Assembly (NCBI GenBank): GCA_009760855.2 | Contig: WPIO01000113.1 | Coordinates: forward strand, 1,256,113 to 1,320,112 | Direction of reading: 5' to 3' | Length of the DNA stretch: 64,000 nt | From: Cristatella mucedo | Taxonomy: Eukaryota > Bryozoa > Phylactolaemata > Cristatellidae | Shown here: in pieces, positions 1 through 25,529 of the stretch | Position numbering within the stretch: the stretch's first letter is position 1 | Layout of the letters: each line of letters begins with the position of its first letter | Notes under the pieces: generated by a model | What the model saw: only the letters and a program-made list of their open reading frames with translations | Database searches by the model: none | Told to the model about the DNA's origin: nothing | Position numbers and translations under genes: made by a program

Positions 1-71
1 CCACAAAAAGCTTTCTGAAAAATCTCATCAGAGCTTCGGCTTGGCTGCGCTTGCATGCAATGTGCACGCAC

Positions 72-13649
<13,578 letters not shown>

Positions 13650-13849
13650 CGCAAGCGCGCGTGTGTGCGTGTGCGAGCGCGGTTCAAATTGAGAGTTCGC
13701 AAGTTTCCTGCCGCTCTGCTCTCTACCAGTACGGCATGCTGCCGCAGCGAAAGCAGTCGGTAGCCATGTAAGCGGCCGTTGCTGGCCCGGCTGGGTTTGT
13801 GTAGCTGCGCGAAAGAGTGCGCCTTCATATCGCATAAAAAGCGCTTTAA

Positions 13850-14870
13850 TAATACCAAAAAGTAGTAATATAAATATATTGTCATTTAAAATTAGTTAAA
13901 TATTGAGCCAAATGTACTTTAAACATTTTAAATAGCCGGATTTCCCAGGTTGTTTCGCGTACGAATACACTAGGCCGGCATTGCCATGGCAGCATGTAAA
14001 CTGCACAACAGGTGGTTACCCCCAAAGAGCTGTGGCTAGTAGGGTATGTACGCCGGGACCCGGCGTTTGCAGAAAGCGTGCGAAACCTAGGAAACCGGAA
14101 AAACATGACCACGAGGTCAACCACTCTAATGCCGAGCACTTCTTCGTAGGGCCAGAAGTTGCAGACGTATTGCTGTAGAGCTGCTTGCTGCTCGATGACC
14201 GAGTGAGTTCCTACAGGAATAGTGCAAAACTCTGCAGCAGACGCCGCATAGTTAAAATTGCCCCGGAAAAATTAAAAGGAACAAAAATGTGACGTCGGGA
14301 CTGCTGTTTGGCAATCTAGGTTCGTCCGTCGTCAGGGAGATTGACGCGCGCGGTCGAGAGGCTCGAGCGCCCCACATCTTTCGCGACGCGGCGGCTAACC
14401 GCACTGCTGGATGCATTCAGGCTCGGCTATTGATAATTAATAAGCCCTGTAGTAGTAGTCTATTAGAAAAGCTCAAGTAAATCGGAGTGCAATCTACCAG
14501 CTTCACTCGAGCGATGAGGGCTAGAGCAGAGTAGCTAAGCAACAGATAGCCGCAGTGGTCACCGAGGCCGTCATTGTCGGCAAGATGAGCTACCGCTGAA
14601 TGCTTAGCAGACCCGTGCAGGCTCGGGCTTCTCCTCGACGGGCCAAGAGACTAAGCATGCTGCGTGTGACTGCTCCCACGCGCCCGAGTATTGGCTGGCC
14701 ACGTGGATACTGGTGTAGCAGCAAGCTTAATCCCTGCCTTTGTAACGTCCCCATTCGCTTAAATATTGGACTGTAGCTTCCTCATTGCAAGTCTCCGTGC
14801 CCGACGAATTAGAGGATTGCTACGCTTGGTGCTGAGCGTGGCTTTGAGGCTTGCATTTCGTGAAACTCGC
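13850..14870. other. Intergenic DNA upstream of the dynein gene
   Basis: No gene, RNA or repeat that I can support. Short open frames only. Confidence 0.5.
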
Positions 14871-14874
14871 GACC

Positions 14875-15390
14875 TCCACGTTAAATCGCCGCTCTCTTAT
14901 TTTGAACTCATTCCCGACTTGCGTCACGACATCTCCTGACTTGTCCGCATTTAAAAGAAACTAAAAGCGCATCTTTTTATGACAGAATTCAGTGGGTCCA
15001 TGTGATTCATCCTATATTCTTTATGTGTACGGATACTCTGCATGCTGCCACTAACCAAACTTGGATGCTGAGCCTGTGCAAGTCACCCCTAACCATGTTA
15101 TTCTTGTTGTTTATTGAGCATGCTACCACTAACCAAATGATCGCGCTTCCTTTGTAGCAAATGTAAAGTGCCAAAAAGAGATTGAGTTGTCTGAGGATGC
15201 TATGTCAAATGCATTATTATTGTTATTATAATTCACTGGCTCCTCATAAAGCTGGGAATCGACTTGAACTTCCTCATTTCAATTTTAGGCAATATATTCT
15301 CTTGCTCCGCCTTCAGTGCCTATGCACCTAAAACCTTAAACTTTTTACGGATCGAGATCGTTGACATCTAATGACTTGAGAAATTTAATG
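14875..15390 (+). mobile_element. LINE B fragments (3' UTR and tail, then a degraded piece)
   Basis: 14,875-15,235 carries the B C-terminal coding end (gcgtcacgacatctcctgac), the 3' UTR block 'catgctgccactaaccaaac', the hairpin (taaagtgcc...) and an ATT tail. 15,235-15,390 is a further degraded B-like segment. Confidence 0.75.
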
Positions 15391-16040
15391 CAAGTGCTAT
15401 AAATCGCTGCTCCTCCGAGAGCACAAGGTTGGCCTGTTCAGAGGGTGTTGAATGTATGCATTCATGCTCTAATTTGGCATGCTAAGACCACTAATCTGTC
15501 ACATAAATGTATTGACAGACGATCAAGGTGCGCGGGAAACAAACATATTTCCCTTAGGGCGCCGGATAGTGCGTTATTTACGTTATTATTATTGCCTCTT
15601 TTTTACAGCTCAGGTCAGCAATTGTCGTTTAGTTATGATTTATTTGATTGCGGCGCGCCTAGTATCTTCTTATTCGGAGAATAATTTCCGGGTAATTACC
15701 GGTAGGGTACGAGGCACAAACAAAACTTTTTTGTTTGGTCGAATGTTGACCTGTCTGTATTTTCTTGCGTGCGGCGCACCTATATCTTGCTTGAATAGCA
15801 CTGCAATTATTAGTGTCGGCTTTTAGAAAATATTCAATGCGGGATCAATATTTATGTGTGACAAGAACAGTGCTACAGCTCAGCATCGGTCAGGAATTTA
15901 TTCGTACATATTACCTTTGCTTTCGCTAAAAAAACAAAGCATGTGAACTAATTAGTGACAACTTGGAGGATATAAGCCTGACTAATAAACGCAAAAAAGG
16001 CTGTTCAAACGTTCTGACCAAGTGATACGAGGAGGAGGCG
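15391..16040. other. No recognisable feature
   Basis: AT-rich sequence. The open frames at 15,445-15,826 have no family resemblance. Confidence 0.5.
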
Positions 16041-16044
16041 GTTG

Positions 16045-16325
16045 CTTGGTTAGCTTCTTTTGAAATGTCATCAAGTCAGAAAACCGTGCATTCAGTCGGA
16101 CGTGAGTTCCAGGCTTTGAAAACAGGAAAACTCTGGTTAGCGAAGAATCTCTACAGGATTTTACGCTGTTCATAGATACAGCTAGACTAACAAAATTAGA
16201 GGATTGGTAGGTCAGATTGGAGACCTAGGGGGTGTAAGCATTTCAAACATGTAGGCCGGAGCGAATAATACGATGGACTTGAAAGCGAGTGCCGGACCAA
16301 TAAAGAAGATAGGCTCAATAGATTG
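16045..16325 (-). mobile_element. LINE B fragment, degraded
   Basis: Reverse complement of the B C-terminal coding region; the 'gtgagttccaggctttg' block (antisense of the AWNSL motif) is visible. Confidence 0.65.
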
Positions 16326-16329
16326 ATCT

Positions 16330-16405
16330 AATGATGTATCTCCGTCAGTAACTCCACAAAGTCATTAAGACCATGCGGGTGTTACGCAGGAGAGTTGATC
16401 GAGAA
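16330..16405 (-). mobile_element. LINE A 3' end fragment
   Basis: The segment atgtatctccgtcagtaact ... gcgggtgttacgcaggagag is the reverse complement of the LINE A terminus. It abuts the LINE B relic. Confidence 0.75.
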
Positions 16406-17640
16406 GATCGAGGTGAAATCGATTGAGTGAAATCGTCTGCGAAAACGCTTTCGATCAGGCAGATGCGGTATTTAAAGCAAAACAAGCTTTGCATCACATT
16501 TGTCCACCAGCTATAAGCGCCTTCTTGTACATGCAGGAAGACACGGAAGTAGCGAGTTACAATTACCTAGGTGATTCGTCGCAAATGCATATTCCGATGG
16601 GGGTTGAGTATTCTTATATATCTATCCGAGCAAAGTCCATGTTAGATTAAACTTTACTGTAGAACTGCTGTGGTCAACAAATGGAAGGCCACTATATAAC
16701 AACCACCCAAATTTCTGGCAAAGATACGTGAGACAGCCTCACGTAGCCAATTTTGAGGATTATACTTTCCAGTTTCAGAGGGAGGTTAGTTTTGGCAATA
16801 CATTAAGAATTAGTTCTATCGTCATACAAAGTGAGATTTGAGTGACCAAAGCACAATCTTGACCACTAATTTGTTTTTATTAAATTGGTTGAAAAAGTCA
16901 AGATCAAATGTACACAGCCTTCTCCTTAATGCTAAAGTACAGGTCGGGTCAGTGCTTCTTATGTTATGCTCTATCTTTTCGAAGATTTATATGGATGTTA
17001 AATCAAACACACGAGACAAAGTAAATGCTTAGTGGTTGCAAACCTACATCATTAACTAAAAGACATGCTCTGACCATTAGTTAATCCGAAAGAGGTGCCT
17101 AAGCTTAACCATTCTACTGCCATTTGATAAAAAGACTCCAAGATCATATCAAGGTTGACGCTCCAACTCGCATATAAGAGGTATATATTTCCTTGGTATG
17201 ACGCGCAGTTAATACGATGGTCTTTGAGTAATTATCTTTTGAGGTCTCGTTGGAAACCTTCAATGTAAAGGGCGTTGATTATCAAAGCGAACAGATGATA
17301 ACTCTCACAAGTTTTCAGGGAACATATAGGGCATGAGGAGCATAGCACCGTGCAACTTGTTTCTCCAATAACTTGTCTAGTCGAAATACAGGAACTATTA
17401 TAAATCCGCATATTTAACAGCTTTCCCAAAGGCCATAGCTGTTCATTTTCGCCGAAGCTGAAGTTTTTTGATAATTTCGTTGAAATAAATTTGAGACCGC
17501 TCTCCTATTCCAACATGGCTAACCTCTTACTTATGCAATATATCAATAAATTTAGCACACGAATCAAGGGAGGCAGTTATTTATAATGATAATGATATTT
17601 AAAAAATTGTCTTTCTAGGCACTTTAATTTTGCTGCAAGG
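16406..17640. other. No recognisable feature
   Basis: AT-rich sequence. An open frame at 16,423-16,650 begins at TTG, has no visible splice context and resembles nothing I know. Confidence 0.5.
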
Positions 17641-17642
17641 GA

Positions 17643-17832
17643 ATAAAATAAATAAAAATAAATCCTAGCTGATTAAACAGCCTCTTTTGTATAGCGACAG
17701 AAGAGCCTTTACGGCTATCACCACCGCTTGCAGTGGCGATAAAGGATCGCCCCGCCGCAGGAATCGAACCCACGACCTCGGTACCGAGGCCGCGAAAGCA
17801 ACCGCCTTACCTAGTGTGCCATCACGGCTCAC
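17643..17832 (-). mobile_element. SINE S1 (tRNA-derived), copy 1
   Basis: The minus strand reads tRNA-like head (A-box region 'ctaggtaaggcggttg', B box GGGTTCGATTCC), body 'gatagccgtaaaggctcttc', 'tgtcgctatacaaaagaggc', 'agctaggattta', and an A/T-rich tail. Two further copies occur at 34,441 and 51,018. Confidence 0.85.
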
Positions 17833-18415
17833 CTAATCATACTCGAAGGGTTAGTGGCTGCATGATCAGTGACAACAAACATAACATGGTTAGACCAGAC
17901 ATGCACAGGCTCAGCATACAAATATGGTTAGTGGAAGCATGCCTAGTCTCAGTAAGCATAAGCACGCAAAGGACGAATCGTGAAGAACCACTAAATGCTG
18001 TGATAAATAGTTGCGTTCTAGCTTCTTTATAAAAGTCGTCAAGTCTGGAGGCTTCGTGACGTTAGTTGGAAGTTATTTCCTGGCTTTGGGAGCATACGAA
18101 CAAATGGCATGGAATGCAAAGGATTTGAAGTTCGTAAAAGGCACAAGTAAACGATTGGATTCAGAAAGGCGAGTGGTACTTTGCTTAGCCTGGAGAGGCA
18201 GTAGATCTGAAAGGTAGGTCGGAGCCAGAGAAGGAAGGGGCCTAAAAGTGAGTGACAGAACCTTGAAGTCAATGCGACTGGGAGCCAGTGCAGATCGGCG
18301 AGAAGTGGTCTCATGTGGCACATGCGACGCTCATGACAGACAAGGCGAGCTGCATAGTTTTGCACCAACTAAGTGCCTGATTGCTCAGGCCGGTAGGCCA
18401 GCAAGCAGTGCGGTA
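17833..18415 (-). mobile_element. LINE B, 5'-truncated
   Basis: Antisense of the B C-terminus. Translated fragments include LHWLPV, FRPLPSLAPTYLSDLLPLQA and the GLPA..AIR region. The 3' UTR lies next to SINE S1 at 17,832, which may have replaced the B tail. Frameshifts are present. Confidence 0.85.
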
Positions 18416-18510
18416 GATCTTAGCCGACGACGTTCAGAAGCATTTAACCATTCAAAGTTGAACCTAAGTTGTATACTCGCACGAAGAGAATCCAGCTCTT
18501 TTTGTGGTCT

Positions 18511-19010
18511 CAGATCGAATAATAAAGATACTAATAATAATAACACACTTAATAAAGCACCATTAGAGAACTCAATATCTCTCTCTCTCTCTCTCTCTCT
18601 CTCTAGGTGCTTTACATTTGCCTCAAACGAAACACGATCGAATGGTCGGTGGTAGCATGCTCAATAAGCAACAAGAATAGCCTGGTTAGGCTTGACATAT
18701 ACAGGGTCAGCATGCAAGTGTGGTTAGTTGCAGCATGCACAGTGTCAGCACGCATAAGCATATACAAGACGAATCACATAGACCCACTAAGTGCTGTCGT
18801 AAGTAGGTGCCTTTTTAATTTCTTTTTGTATGTGGTCAAATTCGGAGATGTCGTGACGGAAGTCCGGAGTGAGTTCCACGCTTTGAGAGCATACGAACTA
18901 AAGGCACTGTTTCAATAGGATTTGAGGTTTGTACAAGATATAGGTAAACGATCAGATTCCAAATAACGAGTGATATCATGGTTAGCCTGGTGGGGCTTCG
19001 CCATTAGGCA
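18511..19010 (-). mobile_element. LINE B, 5'-truncated, with expanded (CT)n in its tail
   Basis: Begins with the antisense ATT tail and hairpin (aataaagcaccattagagaa ... ctctaggtgctttacatttg). The hairpin loop region has expanded to (CT)n at 18,579-18,604. The 3' UTR and C-terminal coding relics follow. Confidence 0.85.
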
Positions 19011-19800
19011 GGGCAGAGACAATGCTACAGTACCTCAACACCTTGCAGTTGAGGTCACCGTCAGTAAGATTGATCGGAAAGGAATCGAGCTCTCGTTGGA
19101 GCTCCTCGTTTCTTTACGAGCTTCTTCCTTTCCGCTACAAGGCACCTTCTTTTCATCTCAGCAGTGAGGACTCAGAACGACCGGCCATTACACTATTGGC
19201 GAACACTTTGCAAGGGCGGCGTGCACTGAAGCCGTACTCGTCGTGCTGAAAGGCCGTCTCGGTCTCGATGGTCAAATTAACTTGGTGCGTCGGTAGCTCC
19301 GTAGTTCTCTCTAAGGTTGATTGGTAGCTCACTCCTGCTCTGGCCGACATTTTAGTCTTATCGAGCCTCCACGAAGGAGAACAGCATTTGACTTCTCAGT
19401 TCCAGCAGAGGTGCAGAGGATCCCAGGAGCAGCGCCGAACACGCGGTCAAGCAAGCGAAGATGCGAAATTTGATTGCAGCCATGCATACTTCACCTGGAC
19501 GTCGGCAGAGCCGGAGGGAGAGTGTCACAGCAGCGGGAGACATTACAAGAACAGAGCAGTGAGCAGCAGTTGCCTATCAGGCAACTCTCTGGGGGGGGGG
19601 GAGAAATTGGGTTTCTGAAAAAAGCTGCCATTTGAAAAAAAGCTGTTTACAGTTTTCAATTTAAAAAAACAGCTGCTACAAGCTAACTGTACTGATTATT
19701 TTCCCATTTTTTTCATTATTTTCAGTGATGAACGCCGTTTTGTTATTTATCTTTGGGAATACGCTATAAATCAACAAATTTTATTCCTTACAATAATATT
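19011..19800. other. No recognisable gene
   Basis: Mixed sequence with a run of about 10 G at 19,591-19,600. No repeat or domain identified. Confidence 0.5.
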
Positions 19801-19804
19801 TTAA

Positions 19805-20600
19805 GAATACAAGTACATTAAACGAGTTGTCTGAGAGACGCGATCTTAATTTGTGCAGAAATTCGTACAGACCGAAAGAACTCTTTCTCCGCCTTAATGA
19901 TTAGACTTGCTTCGTACAATGTCTGGAGATTTTCAGCGGGCTGGCCAGAGTTCCTGAGGAGCGTGAATTCAGACCGGAGCCATTTGAAATTTTTTAGCCT
20001 TGCGACTGCAATTGATGATCCATCTTTTTGAAGCAACAAATTCAATTCACCTTGAACAGGCAAGTTTTTCGGCTTGGTTATATCTTCTACATTGCTGACT
20101 CCATATAGACGAGACGCTAGATTTCCTACGAAATTTAGCGTACTTTTTGACGGGGAGGGGAATGATTCATTTTGAGACTGCGAACGAGATTCCTGACATA
20201 TTTTTTAAATTGATCTTCAACGCGACACTTACAAATCTTTCAAGAGCTTGGCACTAATGAAATTATTCAAGTTAGAGAGTTTGTTGAACGTAAATTCTAA
20301 AATTGTGTCAGCACTCATCAACGTCGTGCCTTGTCAAGTTAAATTCTCAAAAGCAAATTTTAATGGCTAAATTGCCTTCAGAAGAGCTTTGAGATCCGCA
20401 AAATCTATTGTCTCAATCATTTCCTGTGCCTTGTATTCGGTTATTGTCTCTCGGATGGCGACTTCTGTCTGTAATAGATCAGGGAGAAGTTCCAGGGCGT
20501 CTTCACGCCAAGATGCGATTCAATCTCTCGTCCAAACTCATCTTTTGCTTTGAATTGAATGATATTATTTCTAACAGTTTATTTTTTTTCTAAATTTGAC
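19805..20600 (-). pseudogene. Possible hAT-family transposase C-terminal relic
   Basis: Minus-strand frames, interrupted by stops and frameshifts, read GEDALELLPDLLQTE, then TLMSADTILEFTFNKLSNLN, FISAKLLKDL, and finally KAEKEFFRSVRISAQIKIAS near 19,840. The order (helical core, then an xAExEFFxS motif close to the C-terminus) recalls the hAT dimerisation region, whose usual signature is NAxxERxFS. Resemblance is weak and I see no inverted repeats, so this is a tentative call. Confidence 0.35.
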
Positions 20601-20649
20601 AAGATTGCATGATTTCATGAGAAGATTGCCAATTCAATGGTGGTAAAAC

Positions 20650-20872
20650 TAACTTACTAGTTTTGGGAAAACCAAGTGTGATTCAGAAATGGGAAAGGTT
20701 AACGGTCACTATCGGCTCTGCTAGCACATGGCCAGCTGAATCTTCGCGAAATGTAGACGTCCTGTTCCAAAGTGACCTTTCATTAGACGATCACATCAGC
20801 TCGACAGTGAAATCTGCCTGCTTTCAGATACACAGAATTTCAAAAATTCAGGCTTGCTTAGACAGGGATACC
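20650..20872 (+). mobile_element. LINE B internal fragment
   Basis: Encodes GKPSVIQKWERLTVTIGSAS, then ESSRNVDVLFQSDLSLDDHI and KIQACLDRDT, the B segment between the RT core and the C-terminal domain. The same segment occurs at 45,975-46,194. It joins LINE A in the same orientation at 20,872. Confidence 0.85.
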
Positions 20873-21556
20873 ACATCGCGATATGCCACTACAGCGGACA
20901 ATGAATATGGCTGCAAGGTTGGTCTTCAAGTCCCAGCGGTTTGAGCACGTGTCACCTTTGCTGGAAGAGCTAGGATGGCTACCGGTTGATCAACGGATGC
21001 AGATCAAAGTTCTTACGCTGACCCACAAGGCCGGCCATGGCTTGGCTCCTCCATTCCTAGCAGCACTGCTGCACCTGTTTCAGCCTCTTCGTGCCATCAG
21101 GTCTTGCTGGACACTAAATTAGCTGTTCCATTCCTCCGCTTACAAACCGGTGGCGATAGAAGCTTTAGTTCCACAGATCCTAGACTGTAGAACTCGCTTC
21201 CACAATTCTTACGAAACGACAACTACTCTCCTCCTGCCAACTATGGCTCATCCTTTCAGTAGTCCTGCGCTGCTACTTCAACGCTACTCACTAAGCGCCT
21301 AGAGAGAGATTGAGTTCTCTGAGGGCGCTTTATCAAGTGAATTATTATTATTATTATTACCTCAACTGCTCTTCTGACTCTGCTATGCTTCTCATTTTCT
21401 CTTTGTTTCGTGAGAGAGAATGTCTGTTGGTTACCGAATTCGTACCGAAAACCGCTTAGGTTATGAGTTTGCTATGCAAAACTCTCCTGATTAACACCCA
21501 CCTAGTCTTTATGTATTTTTGAAGTTACAGACGGAAATACATTACATTACATTACG
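20873..21556 (+). mobile_element. LINE A, 5'-truncated, with a LINE B tail inserted
   Basis: Starts at 'atgccactacagcggac'. It encodes FEHVSPLLEELGWLPVDQRM and ends with gagttacagacggaaataca plus (attac)n. A LINE B tail at 21,296-21,360 interrupts it. Frameshifted and non-functional. Confidence 0.88.
21296..21360 (+). mobile_element. LINE B hairpin tail nested in LINE A
   Basis: The segment taagcgcctagagagagatt ... gggcgctttatcaagtg plus (att)n is inserted between 'ctactcacta' and 'ctcaactgct', which are contiguous in other LINE A copies (for example near 26,404-26,424). Confidence 0.85.
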
Positions 21557-22545
21557 TCTGACTCGGCGAATGGTTCGTTCTAACCAGCTGGCTTATGCCA
21601 CTTAGCATAGACATAAGCAACGACAGTGTACGCGAAAAACTGAGACACGAAGGAACGAGCTTTACGCTGACTAACATTCGCTCAGCCACTCAAAAAGAGT
21701 CGATGGTAAACTTCAACAAAAAACCTTGAGTTGAGCTTTCTTTGTGCACTAAGCTGGTCTCTATCGAACTGCACGTCACTACGGAGACGTGAATGCATGG
21801 GGCTGCATCCAATCTTACATGCTTATTTTCAGCTGGCCAGCATTGCATTACTGCATTCTTGTGACGTTTGGAGAGATTGAGCTGCTTCAACAATAGGCAG
21901 CGAAGCGTTCAACAATTGCAGTTTTCCAGCTACTGTGCTCACAATAGAAGCTCGAGGGCGTCTATCTACCGAGCCTACACTTGCATTCAGTATTTATGAC
22001 TTCTCACTGGCTATTTGTTATATTGGCAGGTAAGCTTTAATCAATATTGCTTCCACTTTTATCAACATATTTCCACTGATAATCTTGCGCTGCCTTGAAG
22101 TGCAAGTGATAGTTAAGCTGGCAAGTGATAGTTAAGTTAATTCCCATCTAAGCGATAGGATTGAAATCGTAAACGTCGCCACCGAGATCGGGACCGGGAA
22201 TCTGGTGCTACAAAACGCATCAGCCACCACCACCAGAAGCCTGGCATTGCCGTTCGATCGACTCGAGTAAGTGCGAGGCACTCATTGGTCTGCTTTCTTC
22301 CAAAAGACTAGCGAGGCGGCTCAGACAAGATCAATGACTCTTGCTTTCTCCTTGGATTAATCCAGGTGACGTAACGGTGGCACTGACCCAACTACGGTTG
22401 AGTTGAGATCTAGAGTGAAGTGCAAGTGATAGTTAAGTGTCCCGTAGCACACTCAATACCTAAGCCCTGGTGGGTGCACTCGTGGCACGAAACCTCATTC
22501 GTGTGCTGTGAAATGAATCGACTATTGCTAAGTTATGTAAAGGCA
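21557..22545. other. Unassigned sequence with 21-bp direct repeats
   Basis: 'gaagtgcaagtgatagttaag' occurs at 22,097-22,117 and 22,417-22,437, with a 16-bp partial copy at 22,121-22,136. The roughly 280-bp segment between them could be an insertion flanked by a target duplication. Nothing else is recognised. Confidence 0.6.
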
Positions 22546-22578
22546 GTATATAATACAGTATATAATATATATATATAT

Positions 22579-22637
<59 letters not shown>
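22546..22637. repeat. (TA)n microsatellite
   Basis: Imperfect TA/TAA repeat. Confidence 0.95.
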
Positions 22638-22640
<3 letters not shown>

Positions 22641-24064
22641 GTATATAATAACAAGCGAAGTTGAAGAAATTTAGTAGCACTCATGTGCAGTGTAAGGCAA
22701 CAGTAGATGCATTCTCGAAGTGGCCGATGCGGAGAGAAGATACATCCATTTACTGCTGGCATCGATGGAGCTGTTTCGCGCGAATGGTGGATTTAAGCTC
22801 CACAGACTAAGGGCGCCTAAATCAAAAGAGCTGAAGGCTCTTTGAAAAGTAAAGGTCTGCTCAACGGAAAGGTATGATTCAGTAGCTCACGTGCACTATA
22901 CGTGGTGGCAGGAGAGCCCTAGCTGCTTTCCCTTCTGCTTGCTGTTGGCACTAAACCACGTTGGCCTTCTACAGAGCTCGAAACCACGACCTCGGAGAAC
23001 GAAAACCTGGCGGAATATTGGGTCACAGTAAGAAGCTTGCAGTATTTGCTGGCTAACGAGAAGCCAAGCTCTTGAAGCAAACCGGGATTTAACGGCATTT
23101 TCTTGGATTTTGAGACTAGCATCCACGCGATAATTACCAGTTGCTATGATGGCTTAATGACGTTTTCCTGATGACATAAGGAATTTTTGCATTGAGAGAA
23201 CTACTATGATCTCTGCCTAGCCATAGCAATAAGCAGCCTTTTACCCACGTTAAGCCACGAATGTAATGGTCATAATAATAATAATGATAATAATAATGAT
23301 AGTAATAATACCTTTGATAAAGCGCCAATCTCTTTCCAGGCCCTTTACAATTGCTGCAAAGGAATCAAGTCGTTTTATGGCCCTATAAAAGAAAACTTTT
23401 ATGATTAATGCTATGCTAATAAGAAACTGATTATTTCTTAGGAGGGAACCTGCAGCCACACAGGCAGAATATTCATGCGTTCTCCATGCACCGTGATTTG
23501 AAGCATACACATGGGGATAGTGTGCATACACAGGTGCTTATAACTTCCATACATCCGTGGAGCATAACCTTTAAATTACTAAATAGTTTCCTTGCGCCTA
23601 ATACAGGGATAAATTGATTACCAAAAAGCAATTTATCAAAACATGCATGTAGAGAGCCACTATTCAAAGCCACGAGTTTGTTTTGACGGGTTTTACTAAC
23701 AAGAGAAACAAGTAGCATGAATGGTCGGAAAAATGAAAAAGACTGCTGCATACTCGATGAGCGACCCAAGCAAAAATTATTATATATTTACTTTGAATTT
23801 TGAATAAGGCAACTATCGTATTAGGACATGCAAAACTGCAGAAAGAAATCCCTTAAACTGATTCGTGATAATGAAATGAATAATCGCAGCACAATAAGCA
23901 CATACGCCGTGAAATGAATGCGTTTCTAGCTTCGTGTGAAGTTAGGGAACGTTGTCGTATCAGTAGAACGCGAATCGAGCGCAAAAGCACAGACTGCCCC
24001 ATCACCAAAGGGAAGCAGCTTAATCAAGGATGCAAGGTTAAATGAGAAGCGTCAGGTCAGAAAT
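22638..24064. other. No gene; LINE B tail relic inside
   Basis: Antisense ATT repeats and the B hairpin (gataaagcgccaatctcttt ... ccctttacaattgctgcaaa) at about 23,270-23,370. The rest is unassigned. Confidence 0.55.
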
Positions 24065-24660
24065 TAATTGTGGTAGTAGTAGTAAGGCGTTCGTAGGGTG
24101 CGATAATGGAGATTAAACTCTTTCATTCACTTTATATTAGGCTGCACAGGAAGTCGACAATTGTCGATTGATAAATGTCACGTTTTCAGGACAAATGCTC
24201 ACGTAAATGACAATTCAAATGAGCTGAGCACTCGTTGTGACAGACTCTGGGTTTAACCTTGTTTTTAAATGTCGTAAAATCATAGATATCATGATGTCAC
24301 TTTAGATTGAAGCCAGCATCAGCATATGCTTTGAAAATTCGATAGATTTACAACCAAAGGTCGACAGTAAGAGCAGCAAATGGTTTTACGGAAATCCGGA
24401 TTTGTAAGTAAACCATATTTTTAAATAAACCCGAATTTGAGAAATTCTGATAAATGAAATTTTTGAGACACAAACATGAGCTAATAAGCAACGGAACATA
24501 AAAGCGAGCTATCCGGTGAATCTTGAAGTGGATATGCTGCTTAAGGGAGCCAGTGAAGATAAGCACCAAGGAAAACTGTTGACCTTGTGTTATTCGCATA
24601 AAAAACCCTATCTTCAGAGCTGTGCACCCGTTAGTGTCATTCTTCGCACTCACCAGGAAG
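24065..24660 (-). mobile_element. LINE B, heavily degraded
   Basis: Antisense with a recognisable tail (gtagtagtaaggcgttcgta) and a decayed LHW-P-KQHIHFKI segment near 24,540. Many indels. Confidence 0.6.
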
Positions 24661-25044
24661 ACCAGTGGTAACTAATATAGATCTTATGAAGGAGCTCAAG
24701 GATATAGGGAGCATCTAAGGATGGCCTCCGATCGTCGATAACTACTCTCTGCATCCGCCTGCTGAGGGTAGATCAAAAGATTACAGCTCGTCGAGCCTGC
24801 GAGCGATACAGGTGAGACAAGTGACACGCAAAAAAGACGGATGGTAAGGTGATATGAACGATTGCCAACAGATCCAGCTGAACGAACAGTGAAGCCCTAC
24901 CATAGTCAGCATTCCTAAGAAATTCATTCAAATATATCAATAGTTTCACTTTGCGTGTGACGTGATATGATCTGAAAGCTGACCAGAACTGACTACTTGC
25001 TATGTTCCTGCCAACTTGAGTCGATGCTTTGAATTAAATATTTT
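24661..25044. other. No recognisable feature
   Basis: Between two degraded LINE B copies; nothing identified. Confidence 0.4.
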
Positions 25045-25525
25045 TATAGTAATATACCGCCCTCAGAGAACTCTACATAATTCTAGGCACTAAACATTTA
25101 CTGCAAAGCAACCTTGATCGAATGGTTTGGTAGCATGCTCAATAACCAACGTGATTACCAAGGTTATAAGTGAATGCACAGGATCAGTATGCAAGTGTGG
25201 TTAGTGTCAGAAAGCACAGTATCAGCACGCATAAACACATAAAGGAATCAAAATGCTGTCATTGATAGATGCGTTCTTAGCTTCTTTTTAAATATGGATA
25301 TATCAGGAGATGTGATACAAGTCGGAAGTGAGTTCTAGACTTTGGGAGCATATGAACTAAAGGTATGGTCTCTAAAAGATTTGAGGTCTGTATGAAGTAT
25401 AGGTAAACGATTATATTCCGAAAAGCAGGCGGTACGATGCTTACCTGGTGGAGAGTAAATCTGATAGGTAGTCTGGAGCCACAAAAAAGGGACCTAAAAG
25501 TTAGTGACAAAATCTTGAAGTCACT
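25045..25525 (-). mobile_element. LINE B, 5'-truncated
   Basis: Antisense tail (aatataccgccctcagagaa), the 3' UTR with repeated 'gcatgc' blocks and the C-terminal coding relic. Confidence 0.8.
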
Positions 25526-25529
25526 GCTT

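Noticed and set aside
16423..16650. 75-residue frame EIVCENAFDQADAVFKAKQA...
   Set aside because: Begins at TTG, lies just after a LINE A tail, has no splice context and no similarity that I recognise.
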